A stretch of DNA of 10,766 bases from Candidatus Mcinerneyibacterium aminivorans (GTDB taxonomy: Bacteria; Macinerneyibacteriota; Macinerneyibacteria; Macinerneyibacteriales; Macinerneyibacteriaceae): the NCBI GenBank assembly GCA_008086245.1, contig VSIX01000021.1, positions 1 through 10,766 on the forward strand, in the 5' to 3' direction. Under the pieces are notes generated by a model that was not told the origin of the DNA, did no database searches, and was given only the letters and a program-made list of their open reading frames with translations. Positions within the stretch are counted from its first letter, which is position 1, and each line of letters starts with the position of its first letter. Position numbers and translations under genes: made by a program. Shown here one piece after another: positions 1-6,453 of this stretch.

Positions 1-30
1 AGTATAAGTATAAGTATAAGTATAAGTATT
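1..30. repeat. Hexanucleotide tandem repeat (AGTATA), cut by window edge
   Basis: Four perfect copies of AGTATA followed by one AGTATT copy occupy the first 30 bases. Read on the minus strand the unit is TATACT, which resembles a sigma-A -10 box. The array starts at the window edge, so its true length is unknown. It lies downstream of nth. Simple repeats of this size can change copy number by slippage, but no gene in this window would be affected, and any effect would be on a neighbour to the left. Confidence 0.85.
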
Positions 31-61
31 CAAATGATACCACAGGAGAAAAACTAAAGAG

Positions 62-107
62 TACTCAAATAATAATTTTTTCTGTTACTTCATTTAAAAT
101 TTGAGTA
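62..107 (-). terminator. Inverted repeat after nth, possible weak terminator
   Basis: Positions 62-70 (TACTCAAAT) are perfectly complementary to 99-107 (ATTTGAGTA), giving a 9-bp stem around a 28-nt AT-rich loop. In the direction of nth transcription the stem begins about 11 nt after the stop codon and is followed by a T-rich stretch (CTCTTTAGTTTTTC). The position suits the end of the cmk-nth operon. The stem is AT-rich and the loop long, so this is not a classical strong intrinsic terminator. A further near-copy of the left arm (AGTATTCAAAT) lies at 25-35. Confidence 0.35.
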
Positions 108-118
108 GTAATTTTTAC

Positions 119-754
119 TTACCCCATGTTTTTTTGAAAATATTTACATTGCCTCGTTAAATTACATTTACCGCATTCAGGGTTTCTTGCCTTACAGATA
201 TACCTCCCGAATAATACCACCCCATTGCTAACAGCCGGCCAGTGCTTTTTATCAAAAATTTTCATTAGATCCTTTTCAATTTTTTCTGCAGATTGATGTT
301 CTGTAAAATTCAATCTCCTGGAAACCCTTTTTACATGTGTATCCACAACAATTCCTTTGACCTTATTAAAATAATTATGAAGTATTACATTGGCGGATTT
401 TCTTCCAATTCCGGGTAGTTTTAGAAGCTCTTCCATTTTATCTGGAACTTTGCAATCATATTTTTCGCATATAATTTCAGCTGATTTTTTTATATTTTTA
501 GCTTTATTTTTATAAAATCCAGAAGAATAAATTAAATTTTGCAGTTCATCTAAATCAAGATCTACATAATCAGAAACTTCAGGATATTTCTCAAATAATT
601 TATCTGTGACCTGGTTTATAATTTTATCTGTAGATTGAGCTGACAGAATGACGGCAACCATCATCTGCCAGCTATTGTTGTATTTTAATTCTGATTTTAT
701 TGATTCAAATTTATTATCAATCTCTTCCAAAAGTAATTCTGCTGTCTTATTCAT
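119..754 (-). CDS. nth: Endonuclease III (DNA glycosylase/AP lyase)
   Basis: Base-excision repair enzyme that removes oxidised pyrimidines and cleaves the resulting abasic site by beta-elimination. The protein has 211 residues, the same as E. coli Nth. The helix-hairpin-helix LPGIGRKSA spans about 113-121 and carries the catalytic lysine K119. The catalytic aspartate is D138 in VVDTHVKRV. Four cysteines, C187, C194, C197 and C203, have the C-X6-C-X2-C-X5-C spacing of the [4Fe-4S] cluster. All residues expected for activity are present. It is the last gene of the cmk-plsC-ispH-rpsA run, 28 nt after the rpsA stop. No Shine-Dalgarno sequence is visible in that AT-rich gap, but an in-frame stop lies seven codons upstream and the start aligns with the family, so this ATG is the best choice. 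Expression probably depends on read-through from rpsA. Confidence 0.96.
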   Translation of the reverse strand: MNKTAELLLEEIDNKFESIKSELKYNNSWQMMVAVILSAQSTDKIINQVTDKLFEKYPEVSDYVDLDLDELQNLIYSSGFYKNKAKNIKKSAEIICEKYDCKVPDKMEELLKLPGIGRKSANVILHNYFNKVKGIVVDTHVKRVSRRLNFTEHQSAEKIEKDLMKIFDKKHWPAVSNGVVLFGRYICKARNPECGKCNLTRQCKYFQKNMG

Positions 755-782
755 AATAGTATAAATAAAACATTAAGTCCAT

Positions 783-2660
783 TTATTCATCTTTTTTTTC
801 TTCTTTCTCTTCTTCTGCTTCTTCATCTTTTTCTTCATTTTCTTCAGATTCTGCAGCTTCTTTATCTTCTTTTTCTTCTTCTTCTTCTTTATCTTTTTCT
901 TCATTTTTCTCAGATTCTACAGCTTCTTTATCTTCTTTTTCTTCTTCATCAATTTCCTGCTGTTTTTTTATTTTATCTTTTAATTGAACTTTACTTCCGC
1001 TTTTAGCTTCTTCCTTTACTTTTTTAATAGCCTTTTCTTCCTCTTCTTCCTGCAGGGCTTTAATACTAAAATCAACTTTTCTGGCTTTCTTGTTAATTTT
1101 TATTATTTTTGTTTCAATTTTATCTCCTACATTTACCACATCATCAACATTTTCAACGCGGTCTGTGTCCAGCTGAGAAATAGCAATAAATCCCTGAACT
1201 CCGTTTTCCATTTTAACTATAGCATTATTTTTAGTTGTTTTTATTACTTCTACCTCTACTTTATCTCCAACTTTATATTTATCTTTCATTTCATCCCATG
1301 GATCCTCAAGAAGCTGTTTTCTTCCAAGAGCGATTTTTCTTTCTTTTTCATTGATGTTTAATATTTTAACCTTAACATCTTCTCCAATCTGTAAAACATC
1401 TTCCGGTTTATCAATTCTTTCCCAGGAAATATCAGATATATGAAGCAATCCTTCTACTCCATTTATTACTTCTACAAAAGCTCCAAAGTTGGTAATGTTT
1501 TTAATTTCGCCTTCAATAACATCGCCTTCACTGTAATCTTCTACAAATTTTTCCCAGGGATCACCTTTTACCTGTTTTATTCCCAGAGATATTTTTCTAT
1601 TCTTAACATCCATATCAAGAATTTTCACATCAATCTTTTCGCCTTCTTCGATAATTTCGGAAGGATGGTTGATGTTTTGGTCCCAGGTCATCTCGGATAT
1701 ATGAGCAAGACCTTCCACTCCCGGTATTATTTCAACAAATGCTCCATATTGAACTATTGAAATTACTTTACCTTCAACTATATCTCCCTTGCTGTAATCT
1801 TTTTCAAGTTTATCCCACGGATTTTCTTCAAGCTCTTTCAAACTTAAAGATATTTTATTGGATTCTTCTTCAATATAGGTTACTTTTACCTTTACCTCTT
1901 CTCCTTCTGATAAGATATCCGATGGATGAGAAACTTTCTTCCAGCTGATATCGTTGATATGAAGTAAACCATCAACTCCGCCCAGATCAATGAAGGCTCC
2001 AAAATCGGTCAGATTTTTAACTCTACCTTTTAAAACAGCTCCAACATAAATCTTGTTATCAATTTTTTCTTTTTGTTTTTTCTTCTTTTCTTTTAGATGT
2101 TCTTTTCTTGACACAACGATGTTTTTTCTGGATTTGTTCATTTTTAGTATTTTTACCTTGATTTTTTTACCCACATAATCATTCAAATTCTTTACAAGTT
2201 TAAGATCAAGATGCGAAGCGGGTAGAAAAGCAGGAATACCCAGGGAAACAATAAATCCACCTTTAACTCTCTTTTTAATATAACCGTCAACACTGTCATT
2301 CTTGTTGTAGGCTTCTTTTAGATTTTCCCATTTTTCGACATAATCCGCCTTTCTCTTGGAAACAGATATTAACCCTTCAGATGCATCAACTGATTGTAAT
2401 AATACTCTTACCTTATCACCAACTTCAATTTCATTCGGATTGTCGAACTCTTTTTTGGATACAGCACCTTCAGCTTTATATCCAACATCAATCAACACAT
2501 CGTTTGATTTGATTTTTACTACAGTACCGTCAACGATACTCCCTGGCTGTAAATTTCGGAAAGACTCCTCATAGAGTTTTTCCATGTCCATTTCTTCTAA
2601 GTTTTCTTCAGCAATGTCCTTTTTTACTTCTTCATTATTATTCTTTTTTTCCTCATTCAT
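783..2660 (-). CDS. rpsA: Ribosomal protein S1, six S1 domains with long acidic tail
   Basis: RNA-binding protein of the 30S ribosome that helps mRNA binding and translation initiation. Of 625 residues, roughly 38-103, 120-186, 204-275, 290-362, 377-448 and 464-534 form six OB-fold S1 domains. Domains 3-5 are closest to consensus, with repeated FGAF(I/V) and GVEGL(L/A)HIS(D/E) motifs. This is the six-domain plan of E. coli S1, whereas B. subtilis YpfD has four. An acidic, Asn-rich N-terminal extension of about 25 residues precedes the usual MEKLYEESF-like start. The last 90 residues are almost only Glu, Lys, Asp and Ala, are probably disordered, and contain a 22-residue tandem repeat. The start is supported by the strong AAGGGGG site 9 nt upstream. 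It lies 23 nt downstream of ispH, with nth following. In some Clostridia ispH and S1 are fused; here they are separate genes. Confidence 0.95.
   Translation of the reverse strand: MNEEKKNNNEEVKKDIAEENLEEMDMEKLYEESFRNLQPGSIVDGTVVKIKSNDVLIDVGYKAEGAVSKKEFDNPNEIEVGDKVRVLLQSVDASEGLISVSKRKADYVEKWENLKEAYNKNDSVDGYIKKRVKGGFIVSLGIPAFLPASHLDLKLVKNLNDYVGKKIKVKILKMNKSRKNIVVSRKEHLKEKKKKQKEKIDNKIYVGAVLKGRVKNLTDFGAFIDLGGVDGLLHINDISWKKVSHPSDILSEGEEVKVKVTYIEEESNKISLSLKELEENPWDKLEKDYSKGDIVEGKVISIVQYGAFVEIIPGVEGLAHISEMTWDQNINHPSEIIEEGEKIDVKILDMDVKNRKISLGIKQVKGDPWEKFVEDYSEGDVIEGEIKNITNFGAFVEVINGVEGLLHISDISWERIDKPEDVLQIGEDVKVKILNINEKERKIALGRKQLLEDPWDEMKDKYKVGDKVEVEVIKTTKNNAIVKMENGVQGFIAISQLDTDRVENVDDVVNVGDKIETKIIKINKKARKVDFSIKALQEEEEEKAIKKVKEEAKSGSKVQLKDKIKKQQEIDEEEKEDKEAVESEKNEEKDKEEEEEKEDKEAAESEENEEKDEEAEEEKEEKKDE
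819..950 (-). repeat. Two 66-bp tandem repeats coding the acidic S1 tail
   Basis: Residues 571-592 and 593-614 of the S1 protein are two adjacent 22-residue units of the form EEEKEDKEA-x-ESE-x-NEEKD. They match at about 18 of 22 positions. On the plus strand this is a long pyrimidine-rich TTCTTC-type stretch. It looks like an in-frame duplication within a low-complexity coding tail, so copy number may vary between strains without breaking the reading frame. Confidence 0.8.
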
Positions 2661-2669
2661 ATAATATTA

Positions 2670-2676
2670 CCCCCTT
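2670..2676 (-). promoter_or_regulatory. Strong ribosome binding site of rpsA
   Basis: Read on the minus strand, AAGGGGG ends 9 nt before the rpsA ATG. It is among the strongest Shine-Dalgarno sequences in the window. It fixes the start at 2660, in preference to the internal Met24 or Met26 that align with shorter S1 proteins. Confidence 0.7.
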
Positions 2677-2683
2677 GTAATAT

Positions 2684-3514
2684 TCATATTTTCTTTATTT
2701 TATTTATTACATCATTAAGTAAATATTCTGGAGTGGATGCTCCAGCCGTTATACCTATTCTATTATAATCCTTTATCCTCTTAATATCAATCTCATCTGC
2801 AGTCTCAACATGTGTTGCGGGTTTTATCTCTTTTACAATTTTGTACAGTTTTGTTGTGTTAGCACTATTTTTACCTCCCACTACTATCATAAAGTCAACA
2901 TCTTTAGCTATTTTTATGGCATCCTGCTGTCTATCAAATGTAGCATTACATATGGTATTAAAAATTACACATTCCTTGCTATTTTCAACATATTTAGCTG
3001 CCAGTTTTGAAAATTGTTTTTTGCTTCTTGTAGTTTGAGCAACTAAACCGTATCGATCTACATTATCAAATATTTTAAATTCATTAATATTTTCAACTAC
3101 AACTCCCTTATAATTTGTATAACTCAAAATTGCTTTTACCTCGGGATGTTTTTTTTCTCCATAAATAATTACCCTGTATCCTTGATCATATAAATACTGG
3201 GCTTTTTTCTGTGCAGTTTTAACAAAAGGACATGTAGCATCAAGTATATTTACATCTTTTTCTTTTAATCTATTCTTATAATCTTTTGATATCCCGTGGG
3301 ATCTAATAACTACTGTAGAATTAGGTTTAACAGTTGAGAGGTTTTCTATAACCATTACTCCTTTTTCTTCAAGATTACTTACAACCTGAGGATTGTGTAT
3401 TAAAGGTCCAAATGTATAGAGTTTATTTTTCTTTTTAGCTGCACTCTTAACAAGATTCAATGCTCTTTCAACCCCAAAGCAAAATCCTGCATACCGCGAT
3501 ACTTTAACTTCCAT
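2684..3514 (-). CDS. ispH: 4-hydroxy-3-methylbut-2-enyl diphosphate reductase (IspH/LytB)
   Basis: Last enzyme of the MEP (non-mevalonate) isoprenoid pathway. It reduces HMBPP to IPP and DMAPP using an oxygen-sensitive iron-sulfur cluster. The 276-residue length is normal for a single-domain bacterial IspH. The three cluster cysteines are visible: C12 in AGFCFGV, C95 in DATCPFV and C189 in TICNAT. Substrate-binding histidines fit H40 (GPLIHN), H73 (RSHG) and H123 with E125 (HPE), and the KNSANT stretch near 215-220 matches the family's SxNxxT-like loop. The start codon lies 3 nt after the plsC stop and its ribosome site (AAGGTG) falls within the end of plsC, so the two are probably translationally coupled. 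rpsA follows 23 nt downstream. No fused S1 domain is present. Confidence 0.97.
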   Translation of the reverse strand: MEVKVSRYAGFCFGVERALNLVKSAAKKKNKLYTFGPLIHNPQVVSNLEEKGVMVIENLSTVKPNSTVVIRSHGISKDYKNRLKEKDVNILDATCPFVKTAQKKAQYLYDQGYRVIIYGEKKHPEVKAILSYTNYKGVVVENINEFKIFDNVDRYGLVAQTTRSKKQFSKLAAKYVENSKECVIFNTICNATFDRQQDAIKIAKDVDFMIVVGGKNSANTTKLYKIVKEIKPATHVETADEIDIKRIKDYNRIGITAGASTPEYLLNDVINKIKKI

Positions 3515-3517
3515 ATC

Positions 3518-4147
3518 CTACACCTTTTTTATTCTTTCTAATATATATCTTGATATATTTCTGTATTTTTCTGATCCCTTTTTCCCCCAGTTATAATATT
3601 TATTAATACAAAAAGGTCTTCCATAAGTTAATATTATCTCCGGTCTTTTTAATTTTAATATATTATCAAGGGCATTTTTGGAATTCCATATTTTTACAGG
3701 TATAATTGAAGGAAAATTAGCTTCTTTTACTAAATACCCTATCCCGGGTTTTGCATTTAGGAACCTATTCCCCCTGGATCTTGTCCCTTCGGGAAACATC
3801 AGAACTGAATAATTATCTTTGATCAGCCCAATAATTTTAAACAAAGTTTTTTTATCAAAAACAGCTCTGTTTATTGGAAGAGCTCCTGCAATTTTAAGAA
3901 AAAACCCAATTATTATATTTTTAAACAATTCCTTTTTGGCAACAAAAAACAATGTTTTGGGAGAAAATATCCCTATTAATGGAGGATCAACCAGAGATTG
4001 ATGATTTGAAGTATAAAATCCATTTTTATAATGTTTTAATTTTATTTTGTACCTCAGCTTGAATTTATATCTTAAAATCAAGAAAGGTATTACAATTATT
4101 CTGACCACTATATGACTTATAATCTGAAGTAAAAATTTAATATTCAT
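3518..4147 (-). CDS. plsC: 1-acyl-sn-glycerol-3-phosphate acyltransferase (PlsC family)
   Basis: Membrane-associated acyltransferase, expected to turn lysophosphatidic acid into phosphatidic acid in phospholipid synthesis. The 209-residue protein has the hallmark blocks in order: NHQSLVDP at 48-55 with the catalytic H49-X4-D54 pair, GALPINR at 88-94, FPEGTRSR at 118-125 for glycerol-phosphate binding, and IIPVKIW near 148-154. A hydrophobic, basic N-terminal stretch (about 5-30) suits membrane attachment. The start overlaps the end of cmk by 11 nt, and no good ribosome site lies close by, so translation is probably coupled to cmk. This placement between cmk and ispH is common in clostridial genomes. 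Acyl donor specificity (acyl-ACP or acyl-CoA) cannot be read from the sequence. Confidence 0.92.
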   Translation of the reverse strand: MNIKFLLQIISHIVVRIIVIPFLILRYKFKLRYKIKLKHYKNGFYTSNHQSLVDPPLIGIFSPKTLFFVAKKELFKNIIIGFFLKIAGALPINRAVFDKKTLFKIIGLIKDNYSVLMFPEGTRSRGNRFLNAKPGIGYLVKEANFPSIIPVKIWNSKNALDNILKLKRPEIILTYGRPFCINKYYNWGKKGSEKYRNISRYILERIKKV

Positions 4148-4802
4148 ATTCTGCTAAATAGGATAAAATCTCCTTTAATACCTCCTTTTTTGATAGAGAA
4201 GTGGTATCTATTACATATGCATCATCGGGCTTTTTTAAAGCCCCCCACTCTCTATTTTTGTCGGAATTGTCTCTTTTTTTGATTTTGTTTTTAATCTTTT
4301 CAAGACTAAAAGAATCATTTGTTAATTTTTTTTCATTTTTTTGGTTATATCTCCTTTTGGCTCTTATTTCTATAGAAGCATCAAGATAAAATTTCAAATC
4401 TGCATCCGGAAAAACAACTGTACCTGTATCTCTTCCCTCAATTACAATTTTTTTATTTTTAGCAAATTTTCTTTGAATTTTTACAAGGTGTTTTCTTACT
4501 TCTCTAATAGAGGAAATCTTCGATACTTTATCATCGATCTCATGGGTTCTTATTTTACTGGTAACATCAGTGCCATTAGCAATAAATTTATCTCCATTTT
4601 TGGATTCCAATATCTCAAAATCAAGATTACTGGCAACTTCCACTGGATCCCTATTATATTCAATAGAAATATAAGCAACGCTTCTGTACATTGCTCCTGT
4701 ATCTAAATAGAGAAACCCGATTTTATCTGCCAATTTTTTAGCAATTGTACTTTTGCCTGAACCAGCAGGACCATCAATTGTTATTACGAACTCGCTTTCC
4801 AT
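4137..4802 (-). CDS. cmk: Cytidylate kinase
   Basis: Phosphorylates CMP and dCMP with ATP in pyrimidine nucleotide salvage and recycling. With the chosen ATG the protein has 221 residues, normal for the family. It shows the P-loop GPAGSGKS at 11-18, the LDTGAMYR block at 33-40, and IEGRDTGTVVFPDA from 121 for nucleotide binding. The lid arginines lie around 147-151, followed by the RDNSDKNRE segment near 177 and DDAYVIDTT near 193-201. Two starts are possible: a GTG at 4817, adding five residues, or the ATG at 4802, which gives MESEFVITIDGP, the usual distance to the P-loop. Neither has a clear Shine-Dalgarno sequence, so the start is uncertain by five codons. It appears to be the first gene of the operon and overlaps plsC by 11 nt. 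Confidence 0.94.
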   Translation of the reverse strand: MESEFVITIDGPAGSGKSTIAKKLADKIGFLYLDTGAMYRSVAYISIEYNRDPVEVASNLDFEILESKNGDKFIANGTDVTSKIRTHEIDDKVSKISSIREVRKHLVKIQRKFAKNKKIVIEGRDTGTVVFPDADLKFYLDASIEIRAKRRYNQKNEKKLTNDSFSLEKIKNKIKKRDNSDKNREWGALKKPDDAYVIDTTSLSKKEVLKEILSYLAEYEY

Positions 4803-4818
4803 ACGGAAAAGATACACT

Positions 4819-4852
4819 AATCTTTTAAGATTTCAAGTATTTTTTTATAATA
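4819..4852 (-). promoter_or_regulatory. Candidate cmk operon promoter and palindrome
   Basis: In the 114-129-nt gap between the dehydrogenase gene and cmk, the minus strand carries TATTAT at 4847-4852, a 5/6 match to the -10 consensus. It sits about 45 nt upstream of the cmk ATG. No good -35 hexamer is present at the usual spacing. Just downstream, at 4819-4832, lies AATCTT-TT-AAGATT, an inverted repeat that would fall near the transcription start or in the short leader. A role as operator is inference. No convincing terminator for the dehydrogenase gene is visible in this gap. Confidence 0.35.
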
Positions 4853-4931
4853 CGTGAATTATTTAATATTATTTGATTTTCAGCTCTTGAAACAAATTTT
4901 TTTAAATAATTTTATCCTTTTAAAACAAAAT

Positions 4932-6113
4932 TTAATCATCTATTTTTTCAATTTTTTCATTTATTTTTATATCTCTATCTTCCAGTTCGTTTTTTAGTTC
5001 CGAATAATCGATATCAAGCAGAGGAGATATAATACCTCTTTTACTGATACTTCCCTGTTCAATCATCTGAGCCCCTATGCTTGCAGCAAATCCTACCGTG
5101 CGCTGCATTGAATATAAATCGCATTCAAAATCTCTCTCATCAATTAAATCATAAGTTATTTTTATATTTTCCTCGTCTTTATTTCCAGTGATATTAACCT
5201 TTATAATACTAAGATCCTTTTCATCCTCTTTATATTGAAGCTCTTCGTTATCCAGAAGCTTAGCAAGAAGAGTCCTTTGGGGAACATCTTTTCCCTTAAC
5301 CTTTATATTTTTATCTTTTAAAAGTCCCAGCTTTGCAATTTTATTCCAGAATTTTGAATGGCCGGGCCATCTCATCGTGTATCTTCCAGCTTCCTCAATA
5401 TTTTCGAACTCAGCCATCTTTAGATACTTTTCTACATCTCCGTTTGGAAATGCTTCCAGCTGTCCTACATTTTCTATACTAATTTTATGAATCCATTTAT
5501 TATCGAAAATATTTTCGGCTGGAATTTCAACTAGATTGGATTCGGATATTATCTTTGCCTTTCTCGAATAAGAATTAATGAGGCTGTTTATATTCCAGGA
5601 TATTTTATATTTTAATGGATTTGTACATGCCTTTTTCTCCGGGATACCTGCACCATAACTGTTATATTTCTTAACAGTATCCATTTTAGAAATCGCATCT
5701 TTTGCCATTACAAGATCAATCCCGGGGTCAAGGCCAAATTCGGGTAGAATTGTTAAATTTTTATCTCTGGCTTTGGAATCCAGTTTGAAAATATTATCCA
5801 CAGTATAATTTGTATTAACATAGTGCCAATCATTATTTACTGCAATCTCTGAAATCATTTCCATAAATGAAGCAGGAAGCATATCTATAATTACTCCCTT
5901 TCCATAATTTCTGATAAAATTATCAAGAGACCCCTTCTGACTTATATCAAATTTTATTATTTTAACTCTTCCATCTTCAAAATTTCTATGTGCCCAGTTT
6001 ATTTTCCTTGGGTCATTATCGATTGCTATTATATTTTTAAAATCACTATTTTTAACCAGATCATGTAAAACTGCTCTTCCCTGAAGTCCGATTCCCAATA
6101 AAACTACATTCAT
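4932..6113 (-). CDS. Saccharopine dehydrogenase / lysine 6-dehydrogenase family oxidoreductase
   Basis: NAD(P)-dependent amino-acid dehydrogenase of the saccharopine reductase superfamily. The 393 residues start with a Rossmann fold (VVLLGIGLQGRA, glycines 7, 9 and 12; the acidic D32-N-D34 follows the second strand). The family's TILPEFGLDPG is at 121-131, and a YGAGIPEKK segment is near 153-161. Later blocks are QLEAFPNGD near 218, RYTMRWPGHSKFW near 244-256, and RTVGFAASIGAQMIEQGSIS near 338-357. Recalled by eye, the C-terminal part resembles Geobacillus lysine 6-dehydrogenase (LEAF, RGHxxKF, G-x-I-T/S-KRG) as well as yeast saccharopine reductase. Possible reactions are therefore saccharopine cleavage or formation, lysine epsilon-deamination, or a related imine reduction; carboxynorspermidine synthase is another relative. 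The ATG follows AGGAGGT by 4 nt. It is divergent from the PLP enzyme gene. Confidence 0.85.
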   Translation of the reverse strand: MNVVLLGIGLQGRAVLHDLVKNSDFKNIIAIDNDPRKINWAHRNFEDGRVKIIKFDISQKGSLDNFIRNYGKGVIIDMLPASFMEMISEIAVNNDWHYVNTNYTVDNIFKLDSKARDKNLTILPEFGLDPGIDLVMAKDAISKMDTVKKYNSYGAGIPEKKACTNPLKYKISWNINSLINSYSRKAKIISESNLVEIPAENIFDNKWIHKISIENVGQLEAFPNGDVEKYLKMAEFENIEEAGRYTMRWPGHSKFWNKIAKLGLLKDKNIKVKGKDVPQRTLLAKLLDNEELQYKEDEKDLSIIKVNITGNKDEENIKITYDLIDERDFECDLYSMQRTVGFAASIGAQMIEQGSISKRGIISPLLDIDYSELKNELEDRDIKINEKIEKIDD

Positions 6114-6164
6114 TTTGACCTCCTAATTTTTATATATATGATGTTTTATATATGTGCGATATTG

Positions 6165-6192
6165 AGAATAACAGTTAGCACTATTTATTCAA
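6165..6192 (-). promoter_or_regulatory. Candidate promoter of the dehydrogenase gene
   Basis: On the minus strand TTGAAT (6187-6192) and TATTCT (6165-6170) are separated by 16 nt, each matching 4 of 6 consensus bases for sigma-A. Transcription would start near 6158, giving a leader of about 45 nt that ends in the AGGAGGT ribosome site at 6118-6124. The match is moderate in AT-rich DNA. Confidence 0.3.
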
Positions 6193-6209
6193 GTAATTAA
6201 ATTATTTTT

Positions 6210-6237
6210 GAATTCTGAATTCGGGATTCTGGATATT
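6210..6237. repeat. Degenerate 7-bp tandem repeat
   Basis: Four consecutive heptamers read GAATTCT, GAATTCG, GGATTCT and GGATATT. They lie upstream of the candidate dehydrogenase promoter. This could be an array of binding half-sites or a chance simple repeat. A GGAATCC-type inverse sequence recurs at 6344-6350. Confidence 0.4.
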
Positions 6238-6275
6238 ATAAATGATTTATATTTTTAAATATCTTTATCCTGATT

Positions 6276-6305
6276 TTCGAAATAACCAATTTCAAAAATT
6301 TCGAA
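6276..6305. promoter_or_regulatory. Inverted repeat with TTCGAA cores, possible operator
   Basis: TTCGAAAT at 6276-6283 is the exact reverse complement of ATTTCGAA at 6298-6305. The arms are centred 22 bp apart, about two helical turns, and each core TTCGAA is itself palindromic. Further TCGAAA copies occur at 6361-6366 and 6439-6444, the last just before the PLP gene's ribosome site. Spacing and recurrence suggest a regulator site between the divergent genes, but the motif matches no operator I can name. Confidence 0.3.
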
Positions 6306-6417
6306 GTAATGTTAACACCTTCACTTTTAAAATTTAAATTTCTGGAATCCCTATATCTAGTCGAAATACAATTTGCTGTTAAGTTATTCATTTGGTCTTC
6401 TCAAAATTAATACCTTG

Positions 6418-6448
6418 TGGTACCATATAATAAATGTATCGAAAGGAG
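6418..6448 (+). promoter_or_regulatory. Candidate -10 box and ribosome site of the PLP gene
   Basis: A perfect TATAAT at 6426-6431 directly follows the 8-bp palindrome TGGTACCA (6418-6425). No acceptable -35 hexamer occurs 16-18 nt upstream, so the promoter may need an activator. The Shine-Dalgarno sequence AAAGGAG (6442-6448) lies 5 nt before the ATG at 6454 and decides the start. If this -10 is used, the leader is very short, about 15 nt. Confidence 0.45.
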
Positions 6449-6453
6449 TTAAA

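Larger units (their letters stand above)
6114..6453. other. Repeat-rich divergent intergenic region
   Basis: This 340-nt region separates two divergent genes and contains no plausible coding sequence. The open frame from 6373 into the PLP gene is rejected because the strong ribosome site sits at 6442. The region holds a candidate minus-strand promoter, a degenerate heptamer repeat, paired TTTCGAAA-like sites and a plus-strand -10 box, each listed separately. A 7-bp GGGATTC at 6223-6229 has its inverse GAATCCC at 6345-6351. I see no T-box or SAM riboswitch motifs. Confidence 0.6.

Noticed and set aside
819-950. CRISPR-like or non-coding repeat
   Set aside because: The repeats are directly adjacent without spacers, stay in frame and encode the acidic S1 tail.
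984-1948. Plus-strand open frames opposite rpsA (984-1361, 1440-1760, 1739-1948)
   Set aside because: They are rich in Phe, Ser and Tyr and antisense to the conserved S1 domains, as expected from the complement of Glu/Lys-rich codons. No ribosome sites or family motifs were seen.
6373-6453. N-terminal extension of the PLP enzyme from an ATG at 6373
   Set aside because: The 27 extra residues do not match the family. The strong AAAGGAG site at 6442-6448 and the TATAAT at 6426 both lie inside the extension, so the start is at 6454.
6114-6453. T-box or SAM riboswitch controlling the sulfur amino-acid gene
   Set aside because: No T-box consensus, no paired stems with conserved SAM-box bases, and no intrinsic terminator before the start codon. 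The likely leader is only about 15 nt.
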